NCBI RefSeq assembly: GCF_004798965.1
Contig: NZ_SDSD01000003.1
Coordinates: 419,454-483,453 of the forward strand
DNA from: Onishia niordana
Lineage (GTDB): Bacteria > Pseudomonadota > Gammaproteobacteria > Pseudomonadales > Halomonadaceae
Length of the DNA: 64,000 nt
Direction of reading: 5' to 3'
The number at the start of each line of letters is the position of its first letter. Within the stretch, counting starts at the first letter, position 1. Both the position numbers and the translations under genes were made by a program. Of the stretch, positions 30,798-40,423 are shown piece by piece. The notes beneath the pieces were generated by a model. The model was not told where the DNA came from. It did not search any database and saw only the letters and a program-made list of their open reading frames with translations.

Positions 30798-32561
30798 ATG
30801 AATCAGCGCATCGACCTTACATCACTGGGTGCCGATCACAACTTGGCCGCCCGTGAAACAGCACAGTCCCGTATCTCTTGGCCGGTAAACCTCACGCCGG
30901 AGAGCGTTACCTACTCAAGTGATGGTCATTTACTGATCATTGCCGACGAACTATCAGGCCGGCATGCAGCCCGAGAGCTGAATAATCAAGGTCTAGCATC
31001 GATTACCCTGTTGGTTATCGCCGCTGCATCCGCAGGTTCCCCAGGCAACTCCGACAGCAGTACCGGCTCTGAGAACCCTCTCGAAGAGGAGACCGGGGTT
31101 GAGTCATTGCTTGAAGATACTCGGCTCCTTTCGGTCCACTACGCCCATGATTGGCAGCTTGAGGGCTATCTCGGGCAGTTCACACTCACTCTTCCCCACG
31201 AGGATGGTGGGATTAATCTTGCCCAGGCGAGCATTGGCCGCCCCCATTTCGACCTGGTGCTAGACCTCGCCCAACATCCAACCCTTACCCTCGAATTGCT
31301 CCCCCCCGGCTACACCGCTGCGAGCTGGGGCACAGAAGCGTGCCAGCAGGCCATCACCGACCTCCCACAACAGGTTGGAGAGTTCGCCAAACCACGTTAT
31401 TTCCAGATCAATCATGATATTTGTGCCCATGATAGCCACGGCAAGACAGGATGCACCCGGTGTCTAGACGTCTGCCCTGCGGATGCGCTCACACGAAAGT
31501 CAGGTCGCATAGAATCCTGGATCGAGATAGATCCGATGCGCTGCCATGGCGCAGGTAGCTGCACCAGCGCTTGCCCGACAGGCGCCATTCAATACCGACT
31601 CCCCTCACCTGTCGATCAACAAGCCTACGTCGAGCGCTTGCTTGCGGCCTATCGACTAGCCGATGGCAAAGAGCCCGTCATACGTTTCGCCGAGGCTGAT
31701 TTCCTTGCAGGCGAATCTACGCCCGCTGGTCATGTGCTGGACGTTCCGCTTGAGGAACTCGGGGCAGCGGGACAAGACCACTGGCTTGCAGCACTCGCCG
31801 CCGGAGCAGCAGAAGTTCGTGTTCAATTGACCGAGCGCTTGCCAGCAAGCCTTCGGACGTTGATCGAGGATCAGTATCACCAAGCCACGACACTGCTTGA
31901 GGCACTTGGCCATGACACACGGCGCCTGAGTCTTCTTGACCCCAACGATAGCGAGCGTAGAGATGCGCCGCCGATACTGCCTTCCATTGCTCGGCGAACT
32001 AGCACTGAAAAGGCGGAATTCACATCCTCTTCAGATGTAGGCAAGCGCGACCGCCTCAATGCCACTCTCGCCTACCTCACCGAGACGGGCCACCCCAGCG
32101 GACAGCGTCATATCATGCCGGCAGGAGCGCCCTTCGGCGATGTAGCCGTTAACAAGGATACCTGCACCCTGTGCCTCGGCTGCGTTTCGGTATGTCCAAC
32201 ACCGGCTCTCGCCGGGGGCAAGGCATCCCCCGAACTCAGTTTCCGCGAAGCCGATTGCGTGCAGTGCGGACTCTGCGAGGAGATCTGTCCGGAAGATGCC
32301 ATTCATTTGGTACCGGGTTTCTTGGCGTCACCGGAGCGAACTTACCGCCAGGTCCGCAAGGAGGAGGCCGCTTTCCCCTGCATTCGCTGCGGCAAGCCTT
32401 TCGCCAGCGTCAGCACCATCTCAAGCATCAAGGCCAAGCTCGCGGATCATCCCTATTTTGCCGGTGACGCCATGGCGCGCCTTGAAATGTGCGAGGACTG
32501 CAGGGTCAAGGATGTCTGGCAGGACCTGGCCCATGACCCCGAATCACAGTTGAAAATCTAG
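30798..32561 (+). CDS. Multi-cluster 4Fe-4S ferredoxin-type protein of the formate dehydrogenase locus
   Basis: 587 residues, cytoplasmic, without signal peptide. Four CxxCxxC-type 4Fe-4S motifs are visible: GCTRCLDVCP, CHGAGSCTSACP, CTLCLGCVSVCP and CVQCGLCEEICP. Two extra CxxC pairs near the C-terminus (CIRCGKPF and CEDCRVKD) could bind zinc or a further cluster. The N-terminal 200 residues resemble no redox domain that I recognise. Similar proteins sit next to formate dehydrogenase genes in Shewanella and Pseudomonas. Electron transfer during cofactor insertion or to a quinone reductase is possible, but not established. Confidence 0.8.
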   Translation: MNQRIDLTSLGADHNLAARETAQSRISWPVNLTPESVTYSSDGHLLIIADELSGRHAARELNNQGLASITLLVIAAASAGSPGNSDSSTGSENPLEEETGVESLLEDTRLLSVHYAHDWQLEGYLGQFTLTLPHEDGGINLAQASIGRPHFDLVLDLAQHPTLTLELLPPGYTAASWGTEACQQAITDLPQQVGEFAKPRYFQINHDICAHDSHGKTGCTRCLDVCPADALTRKSGRIESWIEIDPMRCHGAGSCTSACPTGAIQYRLPSPVDQQAYVERLLAAYRLADGKEPVIRFAEADFLAGESTPAGHVLDVPLEELGAAGQDHWLAALAAGAAEVRVQLTERLPASLRTLIEDQYHQATTLLEALGHDTRRLSLLDPNDSERRDAPPILPSIARRTSTEKAEFTSSSDVGKRDRLNATLAYLTETGHPSGQRHIMPAGAPFGDVAVNKDTCTLCLGCVSVCPTPALAGGKASPELSFREADCVQCGLCEEICPEDAIHLVPGFLASPERTYRQVRKEEAAFPCIRCGKPFASVSTISSIKAKLADHPYFAGDAMARLEMCEDCRVKDVWQDLAHDPESQLKI

Positions 32562-32632
32562 TTGAAGCGTCAAGTGGCACCATCATTGATGATGGCAGTC
32601 TTAGTAATGCGCTAGACGACAAGGTAAACGTC

Positions 32633-33340
32633 ATGACCGATACCCCATCGACGATCCCGGCAGAGCAGAATGGCTCAAGCGAAGACATTCATGATGATAT
32701 GAACGCGCTACGGGCCGACATCTATCGGATCCTGGCGCGACTGGTCCGTGAACCGCCCACAGCGGTGTTGCTGGAATGGCTCTCAGAACTCGATGCAGAG
32801 GACGATGGCAGCACCTTATCTCACCGCTGGGCGATGCTGATTCACTCAGCGGCCGAACAACCACAAGAGGAACTCGCCAAAAAACTCGCGTCAGCACATT
32901 TCCGTCACTTGGTCGGCGTGATCCAGGGAGACGTCACGCCATATGCCTCCTGGTACCGGCAAGGCAACCTGATGGACGAACCGCTAGTGGCATTGCGTCG
33001 CGATCTGCGCCGTCTCGGGATTAGCCGCTCAGAAGACTGCCATGATCCCGAGGACCATCTCGCCGCCATTTGCGAAACCATGGCCATGCTGCTCGACGAA
33101 GGCCAAACCGAGGAAGCCGCCAAGATTTTCATGGCACATCTCGCCCCCTGGGCGCAGCGATGCTTCGACGACTTGGCGGCGGTTGATACCCCGTTCTACG
33201 CTCATGTAGGAGCGCTTGGCAGCGCCTTCATCAGCGAAGAGCAACGCCATCAGGCAGAGGAAGCCACACGTCAGCCGGTCCGGGTCGTTTCCGCCGATCA
33301 GGATACCGTTCGAACAACGCCCGACATGACCGATAACTAA
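32633..33340 (+). CDS. TorD/DmsD family molecular chaperone
   Basis: 235-residue cytoplasmic chaperone of the TorD/DmsD family, which protects a molybdoenzyme and its Tat signal before cofactor loading. The conserved YASWYRQGNLMDEPLVALR is followed by DCHDPEDHLAAICETMAMLL, and helical composition dominates. The client is almost certainly the Tat-exported formate dehydrogenase catalytic subunit encoded two genes downstream. Confidence 0.85.
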   Translation: MTDTPSTIPAEQNGSSEDIHDDMNALRADIYRILARLVREPPTAVLLEWLSELDAEDDGSTLSHRWAMLIHSAAEQPQEELAKKLASAHFRHLVGVIQGDVTPYASWYRQGNLMDEPLVALRRDLRRLGISRSEDCHDPEDHLAAICETMAMLLDEGQTEEAAKIFMAHLAPWAQRCFDDLAAVDTPFYAHVGALGSAFISEEQRHQAEEATRQPVRVVSADQDTVRTTPDMTDN

Positions 33341-33401
33341 GCGATAAGCACTAATTATAACGATTCCGTGCCAACGAAACCGGATCGCAGAGGAGAAGAA
33401 C

Positions 33402-33602
33402 ATGACACAACAACACAACCCGCAACGGCGTCTCTTCTTTAAAACGCTCGGCACTGGCACCGCTGCAGCTGGCGCTTTCTTCGCGATCGGCCAAGTACCG
33501 TTGGTACAAGCCAAGACCACACCGTCAACCGCTCCGGAAGAGCCCCGTGGTTATCGAGAGACTGACCATATCCGCCGTTACTACGCCACCCTGCGCGACT
33601 AA
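33402..33602 (+). CDS. Small Tat-signal protein of formate dehydrogenase (FdhX-like)
   Basis: 66 residues. The twin-arginine motif QRRLFFKTLG (residues 9-18) with a following hydrophobic stretch is a Tat signal, and the mature part is only about 30 residues ending in RRYYATLRD. This matches the family formate dehydrogenase region Tat target. It precedes fdhA by 35 bp. Its role may be to escort or anchor the enzyme; no function is proven. Confidence 0.82.
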   Translation: MTQQHNPQRRLFFKTLGTGTAAAGAFFAIGQVPLVQAKTTPSTAPEEPRGYRETDHIRRYYATLRD

Positions 33603-33637
33603 CCCGGACCGCCCTTTCGGCCAAGAGGATCGACACC

Positions 33638-36496
33638 ATGCGATTGACGCGTACTTCCAACACCGCCAAGGCAACCAGCAGCCTTGGTATTTCCCGCCGG
33701 CAATTCATGCAGCGTAGTGCTCTGGCCACGGGCGGTATCGCCAGTGCCGGATTCATGGGCCATTCGATGGTGCGCTCGGCGGATGCCGCCGACAAGACGC
33801 CATACCTCGACTCACCTGTGGAAACCAAGCGCACCGTCTGCTCCCACTGTTCGGTGGGTTGCGGCGTTTATGCTGAAGTTCAAGAAGGCATCTGGACACA
33901 CCAGGAACCGGCCTTCGACCACCCGATCAACCGCGGCGCCCACTGCGCCAAGGGCGCCTCACTGCGCGAGCATGGCCACTCCAGTCGGCGCCTCAAGTAT
34001 CCGATGAAACTTGTCGACGGCGAATGGCAGCGGCTCTCCTGGGAAGACGCCATCGAAGAAATCGGTAACAAAGTGCAAGAACTGAGCGAGGCCTACAGTC
34101 CCGACAGCATCTATTGGCTCGGCTCGGCCAAGTTCAACAATGAACAAGCCTACCTGCTTCGCAAGTTCGCCGCCTTGGCCGGCACCAACAACACCGACCA
34201 TCAAGCGCGCATCTGCCACTCGACCACCGTTGCTGGCGTAGCCAACACCTGGGGCTACGGAGCGATGACTAACTCGCTCAACGATATCCAGAACAGCAAG
34301 TCGATTATCTTCATCGGCTCGAACCCAAGTGAAGCTCATCCGGTCGCCATGCAGCACATCCTGCTGGCCAAGGAGCGCAATCAAGCTCAGATCATCGTCG
34401 TCGATCCTCGCTTCACACGCACTGCCGCCAAGGCCAACAAGTACGTCCGCCTCCGTCCTGGCTCGGATGTGGCCTTCATCTGGGGCCTGTTATGGCACAT
34501 TTTCGAAAACGGTTGGGAAGATAGCGAGTACATTGACCAGCGTGTCTATGCCATGGATGACGTGCGCGAGGAAGTCGCTTCCTATTCGCCGGATGTGGTC
34601 GAAAACATTACCGGTATTCCAGAAGCGGTAATGTACGACACCGCCAAGACGCTCGCCGAAAACCGCCCAGGCTGCGTAGTTTGGTGCATGGGCGGTACCC
34701 AGCACACCACCGGTAATAACAATACCCGCGCCTACTGCATCCTTGAGCTGGCGCTCGGCAACATTGGCAAATCCGGCGGTGGGGCTAACATCTTCCGGGG
34801 GCACGATAATGTACAGGGCGCCACGGATCTGGGGCTGATGTCACACTCGCTCCCTGGGTATTACGGCCTGTCCGAAGGTGCCTGGCAGCACTGGGCGGAC
34901 GTATGGGGTCTTGACTATGAATGGCTGAAGAGCCGTTTCGACCAGTCCGACTACACCGATGGCAAGCCCATGTACTCTAGCGGCATCACCGTCTCACGGT
35001 GGGTCGATGGCGTGCTAGAGCAGGAAGACCAGATCTCCCAGCGCTCCAAACTGAAGGCGATGTTCTATTGGGGCCATGCCGTCAACTCGCAAACGCGTGG
35101 CCCGGAAATGCAGAAGGCCATGCAGCAACTCGAGATGATGGTCATCGTCGACCCCTACCCGACCGTTGCCGCCGTCATGCACGGGCGCACCAACGGTGTC
35201 TACCTACTGCCGGCCTGTACCCAGTTCGAGACTTACGGCAGCGTGACCGCTACCAACCGCTCAATTCAGTGGCGCGACAAGGTCATCGAGCCTGGCTTCG
35301 AATCCAAGCCTGACCACGAGATCATGTACCTGCTGTCTCGGAAGCTGGGCTTCGCCGATGAGCTATTCAAGAACATTGCCGTCAATGGCACCGAACCACT
35401 GATCGAAGATATCACTCGCGAATTCAACAACGGCATGTGGACCGTGGGTTACACCGGCCAGAGCCCGGAAAGGCTCAAGCAGCACCAGCAGAACTGGCAC
35501 ACCTTTAGCTTTAGCGACCTCAAGGCCGAAGGTGGACCTGCAGATGGAGACTACTACGGCATGCCGTGGCCCTGCTGGGGCACCGCCGACATGCGCCACC
35601 CCGGCACACCTATCCTCTATGACACCTCAAAGCCGGTGTCAAAAGGTGGCCTGACGTTCCGCGCGCGCTTTGGCATCGAGCGCGATGGTACCCCGCTTCT
35701 GGCCGATAATTCTTTCAGTCAAGGCTCCGAACTCGATGACGGCTACCCAGAGTTCACTGCCGACATGCTCAAGGACCTAGGCTGGTGGGACGATCTTACC
35801 GCTGCCGAAAAACAGGCCGCCGAGGGCAAGAACTGGAAAACAGACCTCTCTGGCGGTATCCAGCGGGTAGCGATCGCTCACGAATGCTCACCGTTCGGCA
35901 ACGCCAAGGCGCGCTGCAACGTTTGGACCTTCCCGGACCCCATTCCCAAGCATCGCGAACCGCTCTATACCAGCCGGCGCGACTTGGTGAAAGACTACCC
36001 GACCTGGGACGACGTCGCCTCTCACTACCGTCTGCCGACCCTCTACAAGAGCATTCAGCAGAAAGATGTCACGGACCGCTACCCAATCATCCTCACCTCC
36101 GGTCGTCTGGTCGAATATGAAGGCGGTGGCGAAGAAACTCGCTCCATGTCCTGGTTGGCTGAGCTTCAGCAAGAGATGTTCGTCGAAATCAACCCAGCAC
36201 TGGCCAATGACCTCGCAATCGAAGATGGCGAAATGGTCTGGGTCGAGGGCGCAGAAGGTGGACGCGTCAAGGTCAAGGCAATGGTGACACCGCGCGTCGC
36301 ACGGGAGGTCGTCTTCATGCCCTTCCACTTCGGCGGCATGTTCCAGGGTGAAAACCTGCACGACCGCTATCCGGAAGGCGCCGCACCCTACGTACTGGGT
36401 GAGGCCGCTAATACGGCGACCACTTATGGCTACGACAGCGTGACACAAATGCAGGAAACCAAGTGCACGCTGTGCCGGATTGAGCGGGCCAGCTGA
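33638..36496 (+). CDS. fdhA: Formate dehydrogenase catalytic subunit (molybdopterin, Cys type, Tat-exported)
   Basis: 952 residues. The Tat signal is SRRQFM (residues 19-24). The 4Fe-4S ligands are C68, C71, C75 and C103. The metal ligand is C193 in ARICHSTTVAG, so this is a cysteine enzyme, not a selenoenzyme; there is no in-frame TGA. The remaining molybdopterin-guanine-dinucleotide domains (about 110-600 and 820-940) are intact. It oxidises formate to carbon dioxide in the periplasm and passes electrons through FdhB and FdhC to quinone. Length and partners match the FDH3 type. Confidence 0.93.
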   Translation: MRLTRTSNTAKATSSLGISRRQFMQRSALATGGIASAGFMGHSMVRSADAADKTPYLDSPVETKRTVCSHCSVGCGVYAEVQEGIWTHQEPAFDHPINRGAHCAKGASLREHGHSSRRLKYPMKLVDGEWQRLSWEDAIEEIGNKVQELSEAYSPDSIYWLGSAKFNNEQAYLLRKFAALAGTNNTDHQARICHSTTVAGVANTWGYGAMTNSLNDIQNSKSIIFIGSNPSEAHPVAMQHILLAKERNQAQIIVVDPRFTRTAAKANKYVRLRPGSDVAFIWGLLWHIFENGWEDSEYIDQRVYAMDDVREEVASYSPDVVENITGIPEAVMYDTAKTLAENRPGCVVWCMGGTQHTTGNNNTRAYCILELALGNIGKSGGGANIFRGHDNVQGATDLGLMSHSLPGYYGLSEGAWQHWADVWGLDYEWLKSRFDQSDYTDGKPMYSSGITVSRWVDGVLEQEDQISQRSKLKAMFYWGHAVNSQTRGPEMQKAMQQLEMMVIVDPYPTVAAVMHGRTNGVYLLPACTQFETYGSVTATNRSIQWRDKVIEPGFESKPDHEIMYLLSRKLGFADELFKNIAVNGTEPLIEDITREFNNGMWTVGYTGQSPERLKQHQQNWHTFSFSDLKAEGGPADGDYYGMPWPCWGTADMRHPGTPILYDTSKPVSKGGLTFRARFGIERDGTPLLADNSFSQGSELDDGYPEFTADMLKDLGWWDDLTAAEKQAAEGKNWKTDLSGGIQRVAIAHECSPFGNAKARCNVWTFPDPIPKHREPLYTSRRDLVKDYPTWDDVASHYRLPTLYKSIQQKDVTDRYPIILTSGRLVEYEGGGEETRSMSWLAELQQEMFVEINPALANDLAIEDGEMVWVEGAEGGRVKVKAMVTPRVAREVVFMPFHFGGMFQGENLHDRYPEGAAPYVLGEAANTATTYGYDSVTQMQETKCTLCRIERAS

Positions 36497-36558
36497 GCCC
36501 CTGAACTCTACAGGATATCCCCCGGGGCAATATCCGTTCCCGGGGTGAGGAGATAACC

Positions 36559-37185
36559 ATGGCGACGATGAAATTCATGTGTGACGCAGAGCGCTGCATC
36601 GAATGCAACGGCTGCGTGACCGCCTGTAAGAACGCCAATGAAGTCGAATGGGGCATCCAACGCCGGCGTGTTGTGACACTCAACGATGGCGAACCTACCG
36701 AAGTATCGATCTCGGTGGCCTGCATGCATTGTGATGATGCCCCCTGCATTGCAGTCTGTCCCACCGAGACGCTTTTCAAGCGTGACGACGGCATTGTGCT
36801 GCACGACAAGGATCAGTGTATCGGCTGCGGCTATTGCCTCTATGCCTGCCCCTTCGGCGCCCCTCAGTTCCCGGGTACCGAAGCCTTCGGTGAGCGCGGC
36901 AAGATGGACAAGTGCACCTTCTGCGCCGGCGGGCCTGCTGAAACCAAGGAAGAAGAGTACGAAAAGTACGGTGCCAATCGCATCGATGAAGGCAAACTGC
37001 CGCTGTGCGCCGAAATGTGCTCCACCAAGGCATTGATTGCCGGGGATGCCCAGACGGTGGCTGACATCTTCCGCCAACGCGTCGTCCATCGCGGTCATAA
37101 GGACGGCGCATGGTCCTCGGTGGACCGTGCCGGTCCCAAGACCTCAATGGATACCCTCGCCTACGACGCGACCCGTCAGGAGTAA
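36559..37185 (+). CDS. fdhB: Formate dehydrogenase beta (4Fe-4S) subunit, FDH3 type
   Basis: 208 residues with four 4Fe-4S clusters: CIECNGCVTACK (residues 14-25), CMHCDDAPCIAVCP, CIGCGYCLYACP and the divergent CTFCAGG plus CAEMCSTKAL. It links FdhA to the membrane cytochrome. There is no Tat signal, consistent with export in a complex with FdhA. GAGGAG precedes the ATG. Spacing to fdhA is 62 bp and to fdhC 9 bp. Confidence 0.92.
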   Translation: MATMKFMCDAERCIECNGCVTACKNANEVEWGIQRRRVVTLNDGEPTEVSISVACMHCDDAPCIAVCPTETLFKRDDGIVLHDKDQCIGCGYCLYACPFGAPQFPGTEAFGERGKMDKCTFCAGGPAETKEEEYEKYGANRIDEGKLPLCAEMCSTKALIAGDAQTVADIFRQRVVHRGHKDGAWSSVDRAGPKTSMDTLAYDATRQE

Positions 37186-37194
37186 GGAGGCCCT

Positions 37195-38247
37195 ATGCAT
37201 ATTCATAACGCATGCCTGGCCCTTGGTCGACGGCTGACCCTACTCTTGTTGCTGGTGACAAGCATGTTGCTTGCCGGGCAGGCGCTGGCTCAGAGCGCCG
37301 ACCCCGAGGGTGAACTGGCTACCGCCGTGCCACCTATCGATGCCGAGATCTGGCGGCAGGTGAAGAGCGGTGAGAACTTCATCGACACCCGCTTTGATTC
37401 CACCTACAACCTGGTCAACCCAAGCGGCGAAACGTGGCGACAGATTCGTAATCGCTGGATATCACCCTTCGGGCTGATCACCGTTGGTGGCATGGCCGCC
37501 TTAATCTTGGTGTTCTACCTGATCGTTGGTCGCAAGGATCTCGAAGAACCCCGTACCGGCCGCAAGCTGTTGCGCTGGTCCACCTTGGAGCGCGCCTTGC
37601 ACTGGACGGTGGCGACTCTCTTCGTGATTCTGGCACTGACTGGTCTCAATCTTCTCTATGGGAAGTACGTCTTCAATCCCCTGTTGGGAGACGGCATATG
37701 GGCCGCCATGATGTCCGGCACCAAGCTGTTGCATAACTACCTTGGACCAGTATTCGGGGCCTTGCTGATCGTTATCCTGGCCAAATTCCTGAAAAAGAAC
37801 ATTCCGAACAAAACAGACTGGGAATGGTTCAAAAAAGGCGGCGGCTTATTTGGCAAGGAACACGTCGACGCTCACTTTGCCAACGGGGGTGAGAAAGCAT
37901 GGTTCTGGCTACTGGCCACCGCTGGCGTACTGGTGATCGCCAGTGGCCTAGTGATGGACTTCCCGAACTATGGACAAAGCCGGGACACCATGCAGTGGGC
38001 CAACGTCATCCATTCGCTGGCCGCTTTGGCACTGACAGCGGTATCCCTTGGCCATATTTACATTGGCACCATCGGCACCGAGGGTGCGCTTGAGGGCATG
38101 ACCACAGGCTATGTCGATGAGACATGGGCCAAGGAGCATCACAATCTGTGGTATGAGGAGGTCAAGGATCAGGCTGAAGCACCAGACCCGGCGTCATCAG
38201 GCAGTCAGCAAGGCCAACCACGCCAGCCGCCCGGTAAACCTACCTAA
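37195..38247 (+). CDS. fdhC: Formate dehydrogenase gamma subunit, cytochrome b556
   Basis: 350 residues. It has a cleavable signal peptide (1-32), a short periplasmic domain and about four membrane helices (about 84-104, 134-152, 182-205, 240-290). Heme-ligand histidine candidates are in RALHWTVATL, LLHNYLG and NVIHSLAALA, with a further GHIYIGT. It receives electrons from FdhB and passes them to quinone. It ends the core operon at a strong terminator. Confidence 0.92.
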   Translation: MHIHNACLALGRRLTLLLLLVTSMLLAGQALAQSADPEGELATAVPPIDAEIWRQVKSGENFIDTRFDSTYNLVNPSGETWRQIRNRWISPFGLITVGGMAALILVFYLIVGRKDLEEPRTGRKLLRWSTLERALHWTVATLFVILALTGLNLLYGKYVFNPLLGDGIWAAMMSGTKLLHNYLGPVFGALLIVILAKFLKKNIPNKTDWEWFKKGGGLFGKEHVDAHFANGGEKAWFWLLATAGVLVIASGLVMDFPNYGQSRDTMQWANVIHSLAALALTAVSLGHIYIGTIGTEGALEGMTTGYVDETWAKEHHNLWYEEVKDQAEAPDPASSGSQQGQPRQPPGKPT

Positions 38248-38281
38248 GCGACTGTTCCAACGACGACATGAACGATCATCA

Positions 38282-38310
38282 GACACCGCCCAACGGCGGT
38301 GTCTTTTGTT
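38282..38310 (+). terminator. Terminator after fdhC
   Basis: Perfect 9-bp stem GACACCGCC (38282-38290) and GGCGGTGTC (38295-38303), a 4-nt loop, then TTTTGTT. It separates fdhC from the DUF1244-moaB-moeA group. Confidence 0.9.
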
Positions 38311-38368
38311 ATCCTTGGGTCAACATCAATTTAGCGCCCAACGGCGCTACCCAGCAGGAGCCATCGCC

Positions 38369-38686
38369 ATGCACCATCTTGACGACGCGACCCGCACTGA
38401 ACTCGAAGCCGCCGCCTTTCGTCGCCTTCTCAAGCACCTCGACGACAACAAGGACGTGCAGAACATCGACCTGATGATTCTGGCCGACTTCTGCCGCAAC
38501 TGCCTGTCGAAATGGTTGGTGAATGCCGCCGAAGAACAAGGCGCCGAGCTCGATTACGAGGCGGCTCGCGAGCATGTCTACGGCATGCCGTATAGCGAGT
38601 GGAAGAAGCTCTACCAGGCACCGGCCACTGACCAACAGCTGGCCGCTCTGGAGGCCCGCAACCAGCCGAAGAAGGATAAGGCATGA
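38369..38686 (+). CDS. DUF1244 protein
   Basis: 105-residue small cytoplasmic protein. FRRLLKHLDDNKDVQNIDLM and CRNCLSKW are hallmarks of DUF1244. ATG 38369 is supported by CAGGAG 8 nt upstream and by family length. It overlaps moaB by 4 bp (ATGA), which suggests co-translation with cofactor biosynthesis genes. No function is known. Confidence 0.8.
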   Translation: MHHLDDATRTELEAAAFRRLLKHLDDNKDVQNIDLMILADFCRNCLSKWLVNAAEEQGAELDYEAAREHVYGMPYSEWKKLYQAPATDQQLAALEARNQPKKDKA

Positions 38687-39213
38687 GTGAGCAGCGCCCC
38701 GGGTTTGAGCCGCTGCGCATCGCGGTCCTCACCGTGTCAGATACCCGCAGCGAAGACACCGATCGTAGTGGACAGGCATTGGTCGAGCGCCTGACCGCAG
38801 CAGGCCATGTGCTGGTCGAAAAGCGTATATTGCCAGACGACGTCTACGTGATTCGGGCCCAGGTGGCCCACTGGATCGCGGCACCCGACGTGCAGGTCGT
38901 GCTGACCACCGGCGGTACAGGGTTCACCGGCCGCGACTCGACCCCGGAAGCCGTTGAAGTACTGCTGGATAAACGCATCGAAGGCTTCGGCGAACTCTTT
39001 CGCCACCTGTCCTGGCAAGAAATCGGTAGCTCGACCATTCAGAGCCGCTGTCTTGGTGGGCTTGCCAACGCAACGGTGGTGTTTTGTCTGCCGGGCTCCA
39101 CCGGCGCTTGCCGCACTGCCTGGGACGGCATACTGAGCGAGCAGCTAGACGGCAGCCACAAGCCCTGTAACTACGCCAATCTCGTTATCCCGGAGCGCGG
39201 CACTCATGGCTGA
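38683..39213 (+). CDS. moaB: Molybdenum cofactor biosynthesis protein MoaB
   Basis: 176 residues. The MoaB/Mog fold has the pterin-binding motif TTGGTGFTGRDSTPEAVEV (about residues 70-88). It takes part in molybdopterin adenylylation. It sits between a DUF1244 gene and moeA and overlaps both, so it forms a compact moco operon just after the formate dehydrogenase locus that uses the cofactor. Confidence 0.92.
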   Translation: MSEQRPGFEPLRIAVLTVSDTRSEDTDRSGQALVERLTAAGHVLVEKRILPDDVYVIRAQVAHWIAAPDVQVVLTTGGTGFTGRDSTPEAVEVLLDKRIEGFGELFRHLSWQEIGSSTIQSRCLGGLANATVVFCLPGSTGACRTAWDGILSEQLDGSHKPCNYANLVIPERGTHG

Positions 39214-40423
39214 CACGTCAAGCGAGCTACAACGTGTCGAGGATGCTCTCGCCGCCTTGTTGGAAGGCGTCACGCCAGTGGCGCCGGAAACGATCGATTG
39301 TGATGCCGCTGCCGGACGAGTGCTGGCCGTAGACGTCGCAGCGCGTCTGGACGTTCCTTCTTTCGACAACAGCGCCATGGATGGCTATGCGCTACGTGCA
39401 TCCGACGCCGGACAGTGGCTTGCTATCAGCCAACGGATTCCCGCCGGATCGCAAGCCACGCCCCTCATGCAGGGCACCTGCGCACGCATCTTCACCGGCA
39501 GCGAACTTCCAGCAGGCGCGGATTGTGTCGTCATGCAGGAACGCGTCGCACTCGACGGTGACAGCGCCTGGATACCTGGTGATATTCCCAGCGGAGATAA
39601 TGTCCGCCGTCAGGGACGAGACGTCAGCGTCGGTGCGAGGCTGCTTCCCGCTGGCGTGCGACTCGAGGCTGCGTCATTGGGCCACTTGGCGGGGCAAGGC
39701 ATCACCAGGGTCTGCGTACGTCGCCGCCCTCGCGTCGCCTTATTGTCGACCGGCGATGAGATTATCGACCCCGGCGAAGCTCTGGCCCCCGGTCAGATCT
39801 ACAATTCCAATCGCCCCATGCTGCGACGACTAATCGAGCGTTTCGGCGGTGAAGTGGTAATGGCCAAGCGGGTCGCCGATGATTTTGCCACCACCTGCAA
39901 GCTGCTTGGCGAGGCTGCAAAGCAGGCCGACGTAGTGATCACGACGGGCGGTGTCAGTGTCGGCGAAGAGGATCACGTCAAGGCGGCGCTGGAGACGTTA
40001 GGCCAACTCGATCTGTGGCGGCTGGCCATGCGCCCGGGCAAGCCTCTGGCATTGGGACGCCTGCCAACAGATACAGGAGAAGCGCGACTGATCGGTCTAC
40101 CTGGTAACCCCGTATCAAGCTATGTGGGTGCCTGGATCTACCTGCGTCCACTACTCGGTGCCATGCTAGGCAGCCCGGCACTGGCTGAACTCCCTCGACT
40201 TCGCGCCCGCGCCGAATTCAGCACCGAGACCAAGGCTCGTCGGCATTACATGCGAGTCGAGCTGTGTTTTCTACCAGAAGGCCCTAGCGCTCGCGCCTTC
40301 TCCGATCAGAACTCAGCGGTGCTATCTTCCTGCGTGACAGCCAACGCGCTGGCCGTGATACCCGCCCATTCTCAGGTGGCGCCTGGCGATATGGTCGACT
40401 GCCTATGGCTCACGGAAGCCTGA
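39206..40423 (+). CDS. moeA: Molybdopterin molybdenumtransferase MoeA
   Basis: 405 residues. MoeA inserts molybdate into adenylylated molybdopterin. The active-site region SFDNSAMDGYALR (about residues 52-64), the MoCF-binding part TTGGVSVGEEDHVKAAL and GLPGNPVSSYV are present. It overlaps moaB by 8 bp. The 3' end runs a few bases into the convergent acpH gene. Confidence 0.94.
   Translation: MADTSSELQRVEDALAALLEGVTPVAPETIDCDAAAGRVLAVDVAARLDVPSFDNSAMDGYALRASDAGQWLAISQRIPAGSQATPLMQGTCARIFTGSELPAGADCVVMQERVALDGDSAWIPGDIPSGDNVRRQGRDVSVGARLLPAGVRLEAASLGHLAGQGITRVCVRRRPRVALLSTGDEIIDPGEALAPGQIYNSNRPMLRRLIERFGGEVVMAKRVADDFATTCKLLGEAAKQADVVITTGGVSVGEEDHVKAALETLGQLDLWRLAMRPGKPLALGRLPTDTGEARLIGLPGNPVSSYVGAWIYLRPLLGAMLGSPALAELPRLRARAEFSTETKARRHYMRVELCFLPEGPSARAFSDQNSAVLSSCVTANALAVIPAHSQVAPGDMVDCLWLTEA

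Noticed and set aside
34205..34225. Selenocysteine in formate dehydrogenase
   Set aside because: The metal-ligand codon is TGC (cysteine), not TGA, and the frame is open throughout.
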